Source: Prorocentrum cordatum (lineage: Eukaryota > Sar > Dinophyceae > Prorocentrales > Prorocentraceae). Taken from it: a stretch of DNA of 64,000 nucleotides. The stretch is taken from assembly GCA_963575745.1 (NCBI GenBank), contig CAUYUJ010015506.1, positions 209,999-273,998 on the forward strand, written 5' to 3'. Both the position numbers and the translations under genes were made by a program. A model generated the notes under the pieces. The model saw only the letters and a program-made list of their open reading frames with translations. It was not told the origin of the DNA and made no database searches. Position 1 is the first letter of the stretch; every line of letters starts with the position of its first letter. Positions 10,767-20,064 of the stretch are shown in pieces.

Positions 10767-11321
10767 GGATTCGGCGAGGGAGAGGGCGGGCGCACCAGGA
10801 CGCCCTCTCCCGCGACGCCGCCCCCACAGACATCGAGTCCTGGAGCACAGGGGGAGAAGGATGCGCCGACGCCCGGATCGAGGAAGGACAGGTGGAGGGC
10901 GAAGCTCTGGCGTGGACGCGGCCGAGGGCGAGGTCGCGGTCGAGGGGACGCTGGCGAGGCAGTGAAGAGAGCGTCGCCGAGCCCGGCAGCCGGGACAGGT
11001 GCTGGCGAGAGATCGGGGAGCCCGAGAAGCCCGTCGCCCCACTGGCGGCCAGCACCTGGCTCGATCAGCCCTGGAGTGGATCGCAAGCCGGCCCTTCGGA
11101 GACCCTCGAGCCCTGTTCGTCGCGTGAGGTTCGCGGACGACGTGACCGCGGAGGCGAAGGCTGGCAACGAGGGCAAGCCGAAGGGCGACAAAGGGCAGCA
11201 CCGCGGGACGCCACCTTGGCGCTCGTGGAACCCGAAGGGCAAGGGCGGCACGAAGGGTCAGGCCCGTGGCAAGGGCAAGGACAAGGGCCAGGGCAAGAGG
11301 TCCAACAATAATCGGAAGTAG
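10767..11321 (+). CDS. Basic nucleocapsid-like Gag extension after in-frame TAG
   Basis: Same frame as the Gag ORF and open for 184 codons with no internal stop. It is rich in Arg-Gly (a run of alternating R and G near 10911-10950), Ser-Pro and Lys-Gly, the composition of a nucleic-acid-binding Gag tail. It has no good ATG of its own (the first usable start is a GTG at 10962). It ends at TAG 11319-11321, five bases before the ATG of the polyprotein. The likely relation to ORF1 is one protein interrupted by TAG, by readthrough, by mutation, or by sequence error. The frame at 10436-11311 (-1) is also open but looks like a GC-rich shadow. Confidence 0.55.
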   Translation, partial: GFGEGEGGRTRTPSPATPPPQTSSPGAQGEKDAPTPGSRKDRWRAKLWRGRGRGRGRGRGDAGEAVKRASPSPAAGTGAGERSGSPRSPSPHWRPAPGSISPGVDRKPALRRPSSPVRRVRFADDVTAEAKAGNEGKPKGDKGQHRGTPPWRSWNPKGKGGTKGQARGKGKDKGQGKRSNNNRK

Positions 11322-11326
11322 AATGC

Positions 11327-14300
11327 ATGAGCTTCGAGGGCACTCGAGAGGCGTGTGACTGCACGTCCGACGGCAGCTGGGAGTCCGAGATCACCTTCTC
11401 CTCGTACCTTGAGGATGAGTGCAACGGCGCCGCTCATGGCGCAGTCTCGGACGAGCCGTCCACGCGAATTCACGACTTTCCTTACTTGAACCCGACGCGT
11501 GCCGCCAGTGAGCTGGGCAGTCTCTGTGGAGCTCCAGTTCGTGTTGTGGGACGCCGTCTAGCTGACCTCAGTACTTCTTCGCCCGCGTCGAGCGGGGCAC
11601 TTGGCAATTTTGATGCGAAATCGTACGATGATATCCTCTCACCACTGACCGCAGGGAACGGACGGCGTGACCTGCTGCCGTTGCCCTGCGTCGATCTGAC
11701 GATCGAGGAGTTGAGCATGAACGGCGTTGTGTTCGGCGAATCGGAGCCAGTCGATCCCTCCTTCGAGGACGACCTGAACGGCTGGCTGAAGCTCACTGTC
11801 CTGAGCCTGAACTTCCAGTACGCGCTGGGGGGCAAGCATCCTGGTCTCAAGATGGCCCCCTGGAAGGTAAGGCACGGGCCCGCCAGCGCGGTGCAGCTGA
11901 AGGCCCTGAGGTTGCTGGCCAGGAGTGTGGGCACGTTCCTATGCCAGTACGAGGGCTCCGTGGCGAACCTCGACTGGACCCAGGAGCTGAAGTCGTCGGC
12001 AGTGAGCTACACGGGCATGGAGGTGTACCCAGCCGAGCAGCTAGACCGCGAGCGCCTCTTGCTCGCCCTGCCGTCGAAGGAGGCTTGCGGCTCGGTATTG
12101 GCGACCGAGGTGAGCGAAGGCTGGATCAGGAGCGTGCTGGAGCACCCGGAGTGGGTGATGAAGAGCCCCGCGGAGCTGGGCGAGATGCCCAAGACCCCGC
12201 GCGTCTGGGCCGAGGATGACGAGTGGGAGCTCATCGCGGCCGAGCTCGTGAACAGGGGCATCCTCGTCCCGATCGAGGCCGACGAGATCGTGAAGGTCAA
12301 GGGCCGTCGCGTGCTGGGCGGCCTCTTTGGTGTACGAAAGTCGGGACACGTCAAAGGCTCGGGGCCGCAGCGGCTAGTGATGAACATCATCCCGAGCAAC
12401 TGGTTGCAGGAGACGGTCCAGGGGGACATGGGTCTCCTCCCGACGACAGACAAGTGGAAGAGCATCATCCTGAGGAGCGGCGAGGTGATGATGAGCTCGT
12501 CGGAGGACCTCAAGTGCTGCTCCTACGTGTACCGGTTGCCCGCGGTGTGGCACAAGTACATGGCGCTCTCCAAGAAGGTGAGCAGGTCCTGCCTCGGTCT
12601 TGACGGGACCGGCGAGGTGCACGTGGCCGCGGCCGTGATCCCAATGGGCTGGGTGTCGGCGGCAGGCATCATCCAGCACATCCACCGGCGGCTGCTTCGT
12701 GAGTGGCTGGAGGGGGTGCCTCCGCTGCCTGAGGACCGTGAATTGCGGCGCGACCTTCCTCTGCCTCCACATCGTGAGAGAGGCTCGGTGGTCTCTCAGG
12801 GCGAGGCGAGGCTGCCGGTGCGAGGCGAGCTGGGCCGATCCTACAGCGACGAGCGCCCACAGGTGTACATCGGTCGCACAGGGCAGCGGTATGGCTTCTC
12901 CCCATCCAAGTGGGCGAACCCCTTCAAGGTGTCAAAGATGATGCCGAGGAGCGAGGCCATCGCGAATTACGAGAGCCACCTGCGCGACTCGCCCGATCTG
13001 CTGGCCTGCTTGCCCGAGCTCTCGGGCTGTCGCCTCCTGTGCCACTGCAGGCGAGGGCAGCGCTGCCACGGGGACGTGCTGGTCAAGATGTGGGCGGAGA
13101 CGGTGCCGAAGGCGACGAGAGGAGATGACACGCTCATACCGGAGGGTGCTGGTACGGCCTGCTGGGTGGTGTGGCAGGTGTACATCGACAACCTTGACGT
13201 GCTGGAGGTTACCGACGAGGTCTCCGCGGCGGCGCTGAAGGCACAGGGCCCCCCCGAGGTGGTGCAGCTGGCTTGCGAGAGGTACGCGCAGCGAGGGGTG
13301 CCCAGGAGCGAGGATAAGGCAGTGTGCCGTGAGCCTGTCAGTCAAGTTTTGGGTGAGCTCATTGACGGCGCGAGGGGCGTGATCAGCCCGCCCCTGGAGT
13401 TCGTGTACCGTCTGCTGGGCCTCACCTTCGCCACGCTGGATCGGAATGTGCTGACTCAGACTTGGCTGCAGGTGGTGGCGGGCCGCTGGGTGCGAGCGAT
13501 GATGTTCAGGCGTGAGACGATGTCCGTGTTCGACGACCTGTGGCGTGCCGTGGTGCGCTGGAGAGGCGAGCGCAGGCTGCCCGCTCCCGTTCAGAGGGAG
13601 CTGCTGCTGGCCGTGGGGCTCCTGCCGCTCATGAGGTGCGACCTCAGGACGCCCGTGAGCGGGCTCGTGACCGTGTCCGACGCCAGCATGCGCAAGGGGG
13701 CGGTATGCCGGGCTGTGCGCCTGCTCCCACACGGCGTTGAGGCAGCCAAGGCTTCTCGCAGGCGCCAGGTGGGGCGGCTGCAGGACGAGGGCGTGCTGCT
13801 GTCGCTCTTCGACGGGATCGGAGGTGGAAGACGGGCCCTCGACATGCTGGGGCTGAGCGTGGCCGTGTATGCTGCGTCGGAGACGGACCCAGAGGCCTGC
13901 CGCGTGGTGAAGCACGCGTGGCCGGACGTGGTGGAGCTGGGCGACGTCGCGAAGCTGAGCGCGCAGGACATCGCCAAGATCCGAGACAGGGCCCCTCATG
14001 TGCGCTGGGTCCTCCTCTTTGCTGGAGCTCCCTGCGTGGACCTCACCAGGCTGAGCGTCGACAGGCGAGGGCTGTCAGGAGCGAGGTCGGGCCTTTTCTA
14101 CGAGATCAAGCGGGTGAAGTCGCTGGTGAAGGAGGTGTTCCCCGTGGAGGTCGAGGTGTTCGACTTGATCGAGAATGTGTCCTCCATGACGGCCGAGGAT
14201 CGCGACGCGATGTCAGAGCACATGGGGCTGGCCCCGGTGATGATCGATGCCGCCGACATCTCACACGTTCGCCGAGAGAGGCTCTACTGGTGTGACACCG

Positions 14301-15424
14301 ACCTCATGACGCCGTGGCAGGGCGAAGTCTGTGTGAAAAGTGAGGTGGTGAAAGTGACGATCCCTGGAGGTCCAGGCCCGCTGGGCCGCTGGCTGCGCCC
14401 TGGGCGAGAGTGGTCAGGAGCCGAGGTTCTTGAGCAGCGTCTGCCCACCTTCGCGAGGTGCATCCCGCGCGGGCGTGCCGGCGACAAGCCAAAGGGCCTG
14501 CACCAGTGCAGCGAGGCCGAGCTGGAGCGTTGGCGGAGGCACGACTTCTGCTATGCGCCGTACCAGTTTCGAGATCCTCACTGTCTGCGATGGCAAGGAG
14601 GTGCGCTGGAGCCTGCGGATTCCTTTGAGAGAGAGATGTTGATGGACTTCCCACCTGGGCACGCGGCGACAGCGCGGGCCACGCGGTTCCGCAAGCTGGC
14701 TGAGCTCGAGGTGGTACGTTGCGCCCTGCTGGGCAACTCGTTCCAGTGCGGCGTGGTGGCATGGATAGTGGCGCACTGGGCTCACCGACACGGCTACCTG
14801 GACTCGGTCCCCACGATGGCGGAGGCGCGCGCGGTCGGAGGCGCCTTCGACGCTGCCGAGGGCCTGGTGCAGGTAGCCAAGGAGGGCGACGACAGCGGGG
14901 TGGTGATCAGGGACCGTGGCCTTGAAGAGGCCGAGGCGCAGGCGGACCCGAGCATCCAGATCGTGGAGGAGCTGATCCGGCGAGCTGAGGTGAGGGGCTC
15001 GGACGTGCGCCTCGACACGCTGGAGGTCATGCGCCCTGACTTGTGGCCACGCCGCCCGATCAGCGTGAGCCGCTGGACGTGGAAGACAGTGCTGGTCTGG
15101 AAGTGGAGGTGGAAGAGCCACATCACGGCGCTGGAAGTGCTGAGCACGCTGGCAGGCCTTCGCTGGCGCTTCAGAGTGGGCCATCACCTTGGCACGAGGT
15201 TCGCTCATCTGATGGATTCGCAGGTTGGACTTGGTGTGATATCGCGGGGGCGCTCCTCCTCGCATCTGCTCAACGCAGCCGTCAAGAGGATCTCAGCTCT
15301 GGTCCTGGCGGCGTCGGCAAGACCGATCTACGGGTACACCGAGACCGACAAGAACCCAGCCGACGACCCTTCGAGGGAAGGCGGCATGTCAGGTGACAGC
15401 AATGCCAAGGAAGCGTCGCATTGA
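11327..15424 (+). CDS. Retrotransposon polyprotein: RT with inserted DUF4326-like domain, RNase H with inserted DNMT3-like methyltransferase
   Basis: 1365 aa from ATG 11327. Reverse transcriptase: RLVMNIIPS at 349-357, SEDLKC with Asp394, VIPMGW at 437-442, then the catalytic box VYIDNLD with Asp621 (YIDN type). Between the last two lies a DUF4326-like domain (about 513-590): KWANPF, then a Cys-rich end LLCHC...CHGDVL at 570-585. RNase H begins with Asp785 (VSDAS) but its remaining acids are Glu1270, Asp1297 and Asp1346/1347 (NPADDPSR). The ~480-residue gap is filled by a cytosine-5 DNA methyltransferase (about 815-1175): motif I LFDGIG at 827-832, Pro902-Cys903 nucleophile, ENV at 949-951, RRERLYW at 982-988, GNSF at 1136-1139. 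Wording around motifs IV-VIII resembles DNMT3. All catalytic residues appear intact. Function of DUF4326 is unknown. Residues 1-300 are not recognised. Confidence 0.92.
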   Translation: MSFEGTREACDCTSDGSWESEITFSSYLEDECNGAAHGAVSDEPSTRIHDFPYLNPTRAASELGSLCGAPVRVVGRRLADLSTSSPASSGALGNFDAKSYDDILSPLTAGNGRRDLLPLPCVDLTIEELSMNGVVFGESEPVDPSFEDDLNGWLKLTVLSLNFQYALGGKHPGLKMAPWKVRHGPASAVQLKALRLLARSVGTFLCQYEGSVANLDWTQELKSSAVSYTGMEVYPAEQLDRERLLLALPSKEACGSVLATEVSEGWIRSVLEHPEWVMKSPAELGEMPKTPRVWAEDDEWELIAAELVNRGILVPIEADEIVKVKGRRVLGGLFGVRKSGHVKGSGPQRLVMNIIPSNWLQETVQGDMGLLPTTDKWKSIILRSGEVMMSSSEDLKCCSYVYRLPAVWHKYMALSKKVSRSCLGLDGTGEVHVAAAVIPMGWVSAAGIIQHIHRRLLREWLEGVPPLPEDRELRRDLPLPPHRERGSVVSQGEARLPVRGELGRSYSDERPQVYIGRTGQRYGFSPSKWANPFKVSKMMPRSEAIANYESHLRDSPDLLACLPELSGCRLLCHCRRGQRCHGDVLVKMWAETVPKATRGDDTLIPEGAGTACWVVWQVYIDNLDVLEVTDEVSAAALKAQGPPEVVQLACERYAQRGVPRSEDKAVCREPVSQVLGELIDGARGVISPPLEFVYRLLGLTFATLDRNVLTQTWLQVVAGRWVRAMMFRRETMSVFDDLWRAVVRWRGERRLPAPVQRELLLAVGLLPLMRCDLRTPVSGLVTVSDASMRKGAVCRAVRLLPHGVEAAKASRRRQVGRLQDEGVLLSLFDGIGGGRRALDMLGLSVAVYAASETDPEACRVVKHAWPDVVELGDVAKLSAQDIAKIRDRAPHVRWVLLFAGAPCVDLTRLSVDRRGLSGARSGLFYEIKRVKSLVKEVFPVEVEVFDLIENVSSMTAEDRDAMSEHMGLAPVMIDAADISHVRRERLYWCDTDLMTPWQGEVCVKSEVVKVTIPGGPGPLGRWLRPGREWSGAEVLEQRLPTFARCIPRGRAGDKPKGLHQCSEAELERWRRHDFCYAPYQFRDPHCLRWQGGALEPADSFEREMLMDFPPGHAATARATRFRKLAELEVVRCALLGNSFQCGVVAWIVAHWAHRHGYLDSVPTMAEARAVGGAFDAAEGLVQVAKEGDDSGVVIRDRGLEEAEAQADPSIQIVEELIRRAEVRGSDVRLDTLEVMRPDLWPRRPISVSRWTWKTVLVWKWRWKSHITALEVLSTLAGLRWRFRVGHHLGTRFAHLMDSQVGLGVISRGRSSSHLLNAAVKRISALVLAASARPIYGYTETDKNPADDPSREGGMSGDSNAKEASH

Positions 15425-16358
15425 CTATGAGATAGACTTGGTGTCCCGCATTCGGGTGCGACGCGCGATTGGCAGATTATCACACACACTAGTTCAACCT
15501 CGTACGTTTCGCAGATATGGTCAGATGGTGCAAAGCTTTGTCTCTTGGATTCGTGCCCATGGTATCGACGTGGCCACTGACCTGGAGCAGCTCGACTTCC
15601 AATTATGTGAATGGATAGAGACGCTATGGGCGCATGGGAGGCCTGCTGGAGATGCTGGGGCCACCTTGTCTGGCGTACAGTTTTTCTTGCGACGCAAGAG
15701 AGTCTTTCACAGTGCGTGGAACCTGCTGAAGGCTTGGCAACGGACTGAGATGCCACAAAGAGCACCACCCATGCCAGAATATGTGCTGATGTCACTTGCC
15801 ACGGTGGCTCGATCCTGGAGTCGAAATGACATAGCGGTGCTGCTTGTGATTGGCTACTCCGTATTCTTGCGTACAATGGAGCTTCTTACTCTCCGTAAGT
15901 GGCAGCTGCAGTTCAGCAACGACGGCCTCAGCCTTGTCATAGCCCTGCCAGTGACCAAGGCAGGCAAGAGACGACACTGTGAGGAGTCCGTCACACTCCA
16001 CGACGCCAGGATTGTTCACTTCATCAAAGTGCTCACTCAGCATTTGCCGCCTGAGAGCTCGTTGCTGCAGGGCACCGTGCCCGAATTTCGTGATGTGTTC
16101 AAAGCTCTCTTGAGGTCATTGAACCTCGAGCGGCACGGTTATCAGATATATTCTTTACGCCGTGGAGGTGCCACCACTCATTACAGAAGGTTCGAGAACA
16201 TGGGCTTGACTTTGATAGTGGGGAGATGGCAAGACACAGCTGTGGCCAGACTGTACATCAGTGACGGTGTGCAAACTTTGCTGCAAAACGATTTCTTGCC
16301 TGCAGAATTGGAACGATTTCGTGTACTGGCGAGTGCTCTTAACTTTGATGTGGGTTGA
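15402..16358 (+). CDS. Tyrosine recombinase (integrase) of the YR retrotransposon
   Basis: 318 aa from ATG 15402; a GTG in the same frame lies at 15393. It overlaps the polyprotein end by 23 bases in another frame. Catalytic region: Arg157 in FLRTMELL, the second Arg in YSLRRGGATTHY (253/254, with the usual HxxR His position not preserved as His), Trp276 in GRWQ, and the Tyr nucleophile at 285 in RLYISDG. Such enzymes join a circular cDNA into the chromosome through a Tyr-DNA bond. Codon use shifts sharply at the boundary: the preceding ORF ends most codons in G or C, whereas this one uses many A/T-ending codons, which suggests a different origin or history. The ORF looks intact. Confidence 0.88.
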   Translation: MPRKRRIDYEIDLVSRIRVRRAIGRLSHTLVQPRTFRRYGQMVQSFVSWIRAHGIDVATDLEQLDFQLCEWIETLWAHGRPAGDAGATLSGVQFFLRRKRVFHSAWNLLKAWQRTEMPQRAPPMPEYVLMSLATVARSWSRNDIAVLLVIGYSVFLRTMELLTLRKWQLQFSNDGLSLVIALPVTKAGKRRHCEESVTLHDARIVHFIKVLTQHLPPESSLLQGTVPEFRDVFKALLRSLNLERHGYQIYSLRRGGATTHYRRFENMGLTLIVGRWQDTAVARLYISDGVQTLLQNDFLPAELERFRVLASALNFDVG

Positions 16359-16464
16359 GATGAAAAGAAGGAGCAAAATATCTGAGCAGCTTCGCTGTCA
16401 GCATTTTCCTGACCCTCCCACCCGTCCCTGGGGATTAATGGCGGTTAACCAGAAAGGGGTGCAT

Positions 16465-16724
16465 GGAAAGGGGTCCCGGGGGGGGTTCGGACTCGCGTCG
16501 AGCGCTGCCGCCCTCACCCGAGGGGGTTCGGACTCGCGTCGCGCTGCCGCTCCCGGTCAACTCCGAGGGGTCGGACTCGCGTCGCGCTGCCGCCCCTGGC
16601 CAGGCTTCGGAGTCCCCGGAGGACATGGGGGGGGTCTCCGCTGGCAGCCCCCCTGTAGCACAAAACCTCTGGTGAGAGGAGTAAAAAGGAGAGAGACGGG
16701 GAAAGGGGACACAGAGATAAATAT
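16465..16724 (+). repeat. Split repeat B1
   Basis: 260 bases repeated at 16908-17167. It contains three internal tandem units built on GGTTCGGACTCGCGTC (about 40-bp period). It lies 106 bases after the integrase stop. The short spacer 16359-16464 shows no gene. Confidence 0.9.
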
Positions 16725-16810
16725 CCTTGAGATTCTCATGGGTTTTATCTCGTCCCCCCTCCGTCCTCGAAACGATCTCCTCTAAACCGCCTCTCCGTAG
16801 CCGCCTCGGC
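16724..16810 (+). repeat. Terminal repeat A2
   Basis: Matches A1 over 87 bases and directly follows B1. A 97-base spacer (16811-16907) with no counterpart at the left end separates it from B2. Confidence 0.9.
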
Positions 16811-16907
16811 CCCGCCCTGTAACCCTGCCCAAGCCGAGTTGGCTAAAAGATGTGCCGATTGCGAGCCATCTGAGGATGTGCTGACGCCATCCCAGCAGGA
16901 GTGCCGG

Positions 16908-17167
16908 GGAAAGGGGTCCCGGGGGGGGTTCGGACTCGCGTCGAGCGCTGCCGCCCTCACCCGAGGGGGTTCGGACTCGCGTCGCGCTGCCGCTCCCGGT
17001 CAACTCCGAGGGGTCGGACTCGCGTCGCGCTGCCGCCCCTGGCCAGGCTTCGGAGTCCCCGGAGGACATGGGGGGGGTCTCCGCTGGCAGCCCCCCTGTA
17101 GCACAAAACCTCTGGTGAGAGGAGTAAAAAGGAGAGAGACGGGGAAAGGGGACACAGAGATAAATAT
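16908..17167 (+). repeat. Split repeat B2, right end of element
   Basis: Second copy of the 260-base B repeat. It ends in GATAAATAT and merges into (TA)n, mirroring the (TA)n left of A1. Confidence 0.9.
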
Positions 17168-17250
17168 ATATATATATATATATATAATATATATATATAT
17201 ATATTATATATATATATACATATACATATATATATATATATATATTTTCA
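17163..17250. repeat. (TA)n microsatellite at element right flank
   Basis: Long TA runs with a few interruptions, directly abutting B2. Confidence 0.9.
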
Positions 17251-17569
17251 TGCATAGGTGTGTGTTTGTGCACACGCGCAGGTTTGCATACGTACATGTT
17301 TGCACCTATGTTTAGTTCTCCATATATGTGTGTAGAACTTTTCTGAATCAGCTTGTGCAGTTGAGCTTGCCTTGACTGAGCTTGATAACACACACACGCT
17401 GACTGCCTCTGCAGTTTTATGGTTCGGAGCCGTCCCCTTGCATGCTGTGGTTTGGCCTCGCATGGGGCGGGCTTTACGTCCATACATGTATGTAGATATT
17501 GGCCCACGTGTATGTGTATGTGCATGTGTTGTACATACGTTTACCCTTATGTGTATACACACATGCATA
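17251..17569. other. No recognised gene
   Basis: Moderately AT-rich sequence with TGTGTG/CACACA and TATG runs. No credible coding frame is seen. Confidence 0.5.
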
Positions 17570-17745
17570 CGTATGTATATATATATATATATATACATTC
17601 ACATGCGTATATCCATACATACATACAAACATACATACATACATACATACATACATACATACACACAAACAAACATACATGCATTCATACATACATCCAT
17701 GCATACATACGTACGTACGTGCGTACGTACATACACACATACATT
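17570..17745. repeat. (CATA)n tetranucleotide microsatellite
   Basis: About 175 bases of CATA/CGTA repeats. Confidence 0.9.
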
Positions 17746-17829
17746 TATATTCCCCAATCAGAGCTTGCCTCTGTCGGGGTCCTAGCGGATTCATATGGTT
17801 AGTTTAGGTGTGTCGCCGATTTTCGCTGC

Positions 17830-17965
17830 ACGTCCAGGTGCCCGGGTGCCCGGGGGTGCCCGGGGCCCGGGTTCCCAGGGGTTGCTCGGGGGTGCCCGGG
17901 TGCCCGGGTGCCTTGGTGCCCGGGTGCCCGGTTGCCCGGGCGTGCCCAGGGGTGCCCGGGGGTGC
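17830..17965. repeat. GGTGCCCGG tandem array
   Basis: GC-rich 8-9-bp units (GGTGCCCGG) with variants, directly followed by the CCCTATAG array. Confidence 0.88.
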
Positions 17966-18110
17966 CTCATAGCCCTATAGCCCTAAGCCCTATAGCCCTA
18001 TAGCCCTATAGCCCAATAGCCCTATAGCCCTTCAACTCTATAGCCCTATAGCTCTATAGCCCTATAGCTCAATAGCACTATAGCCCTGGAACCCCCTAGC
18101 CCTGTAGCCC
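17966..18110. repeat. CCCTATAG-type minisatellite
   Basis: About 15 copies of a 9-base CCCTATAG(C) unit with single-base variants such as CCCAATAG and CTCTATAG. Confidence 0.9.
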
Positions 18111-18136
18111 TGATTGGGCTGTTCTCCGGTATCATA

Positions 18137-18143
18137 CATAATA

Positions 18144-18215
<72 letters not shown>
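18137..18215. repeat. (TA)n microsatellite
   Basis: About 80 bases of TA. Confidence 0.9.
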
Positions 18216-18218
<3 letters not shown>

Positions 18219-18394
18219 CTATGTATGTATGTATGTGATTCGTGGGCACGCTTGCCCACCTTGCCCCGCGTGTCCTGAATTGGTTTGCTCTCGTACGCTC
18301 TCGGGCCCAGCCTTCTCCTTGACATCACCTACGGGTAACGAAGGCCTCAGCTGGTCCATCGTGCTGCTCTTGATTGTTATTCGCTATGGGCTCG

Positions 18395-18660
18395 GCCTCC
18401 AGGGCTCGTTTCGATTCCTCCGATTCGATTTCGATGGCTTCCGATTCCGATTCGATTCGACTTCGGATGCCGATTGGGGCTCCGATTCCTCGATGGAGGC
18501 CTACTATCCTACCGATTTCTGCCTATACGATTTTTCCCGACTCGGCTGCCGATTTCTGCCGATCCGATTCATTTCGATGGCCGATCCGACTTATCGATTC
18601 GATTCTGGGCTCTCCTGGGCCTCTCGATCGGCACCTGCCGGACTTGGTTTCGCTTGAGCC
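18395..18660. repeat. Degenerate GATTCC/TTCGAT hexamer-like repeats
   Basis: Short units built on CGATTC and TTCGAT recur throughout. Reading frames here are Ser/Asp/Phe-rich repeat products. Similar units recur near 23130-23170. Confidence 0.7.
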
Positions 18661-18759
18661 GACTGTCTTCGAGTCCCATCGCCGACGCCCCTCCTTCGGC
18701 ATCACGTTCGGGCCCTGTGACACCATGATCTGGTTCCTTGGAGTGATCATGGCGCGATC

Positions 18760-19746
18760 GTGAGAGCTCCCACAGATCCTCGAGCTATTTGGGATTCCTT
18801 TGACGACCCGAGCGGCTTCGCTTACCACCATCGAGTCTTGATCACCGAGAAGGGTACCCCCGCCGTCTGGATCGGCGCGCCCCCGGACCTCAGCGTCCAT
18901 CGGGTTGGTCTCAACTCGTCTGCTCGCGTGGTCGCCGCGTGTCGCGCCGCGGAGCTCCCTCTGCGACATGGGCACGAGGCCCTCGCCCTCCACGAACCGA
19001 TCGACGCAGAGCAGCCTCGGCAGGCTCGGTCTGGGGCGCGAGGCTCGGGCGGCGTCCTCGGTCGGGCCCGAGGCGCTGCGGAGCACGCCGCGATCCAGGG
19101 CACGTGGCGTGTGGCCGATCCACGGCACCATCCGAGGCCCAAAAACCATCACGTCACCAATTTTGGGCCCCGGGGCCCACTGAGGCCCCAGGGGTCCCAG
19201 ATTAGTGAAGTGTTTTTTTTCCCACGTAAGGACCTCGAAATTCATCACTTCACTGAACCGAACCCAGGACGAAAGCCAGGGGCCGAATTGCTGCTGTGAT
19301 GCAACATAGGTCTCGTACACCAGGGTTTCGGTGAGGAGCTGCTCCAGGAAGCGTTGGACGACCTTGCCCGCTTCATCACGCCGGGCCAGCTCGGTGTCGA
19401 GGGGTACCAGGGCGGTCTCGCCTTCATTGACGATGAGCGTGTTTGGTCCCAGTTCGTGCCAGCAGGCTGGCTTGTTGGCTGGACGTTGCGACTGGCCACG
19501 TCACGCCGCTTGGACCAACGTTCGACCGATGACGACCGTGACGTTGTCTCAGGCCGGCGGCGGCTCACGTTCACAGGCCCCTTCGATCGCCAGATGTTTG
19601 TGACTGACCAGCCGCTCCCGCTACAGGGCCAACGAAGCGTCATCAAGTTTCCAGCGGCCTTGTGGATTGGTGGTATGGAGTGGATCTCTCACCACACGGA
19701 TTTCTTTCGCAAGCGTGGCATTTCGCCGAACAGTGGCTCCGTTTGA
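18760..19746 (+). pseudogene. Possible gene fragment, function unknown
   Basis: The same frame is open at 18760-19296 and 19300-19746, interrupted by one TGA at 19297. The second part (about 148 codons, ending TGA) has the amino-acid texture of real protein, with segments such as QLGVEGYQGGLAFIDDE and ALWIGGMEWISHH. The first part is partly plausible (18790-18900) and partly repetitive. An intron around 19140-19310 would remove the TGA. I do not recognise the family. The minus-strand frame at 18523-19320 is an alternative. It could be a retroelement remnant. Confidence 0.3.
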
Positions 19747-20064
19747 GCCCACCATCGTGGTTCGGTGGCCGTCGTGCACATTCAGCTACACGACCTGGTC
19801 CACCTTGGAGCAGCATCCTCATCGTCATGAATCATCGTCATTACCACCTATTGCCATCACCACCGTCGCAATCAACATCATCGTCATGGCTCCACTTCAC
19901 CATAGTTCGTGCCACCGATATCGTCGCCTGCCGCCTGTCGTGATGTGTCTCTGGCTGTGTGCACGGGAGCTTCAGTGCACGACTGTTTTCGGAGGTCAGG
20001 TTTGCCCTGTATTCCTTACTCCTCGGGCAGGCGTCGCGAGTTGTAGAAATGTTGGTGCGAAGTT

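Larger units (their letters stand above)
8681..17167 (+). mobile_element. YR retrotransposon (DIRS-like) encoding a cytosine methyltransferase
   Basis: An element of about 8.5 kb. Its ORF order is Gag, RT/DUF4326/RNase H/DNA methyltransferase, tyrosine recombinase. It has no LTRs. Instead it shows split direct repeats: A1 (8681-8767) at the left and B1 (16465-16724), A2 (16724-16810), B2 (16908-17167) at the right. That arrangement is known for PAT- and Ngaro-type elements that replicate through a circular DNA intermediate. Both ends abut (TA)n tracts, with no evident target duplication, as expected for recombinase integration. The left ~930 bases are duplicated upstream at 3852-4784. Apart from the TAG in gag the frames are open, so the element looks young. 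Element boundaries are inferred from the repeats. Confidence 0.85.

Noticed and set aside
10436-11311. -1 frame ORF over the Gag tail as a frameshift product
   Set aside because: Its composition is an Arg/Gly/Glu shadow, whereas the zero frame has the RG-rich, Ser-Pro and Lys-Gly features expected of a nucleocapsid tail.
17966-18110. Possible telomere-like CCCTA repeat
   Set aside because: The unit is CCCTATAG(C), 8-9 bases with internal TATA, not the plant-type CCCTAAA, and it is short and interstitial.
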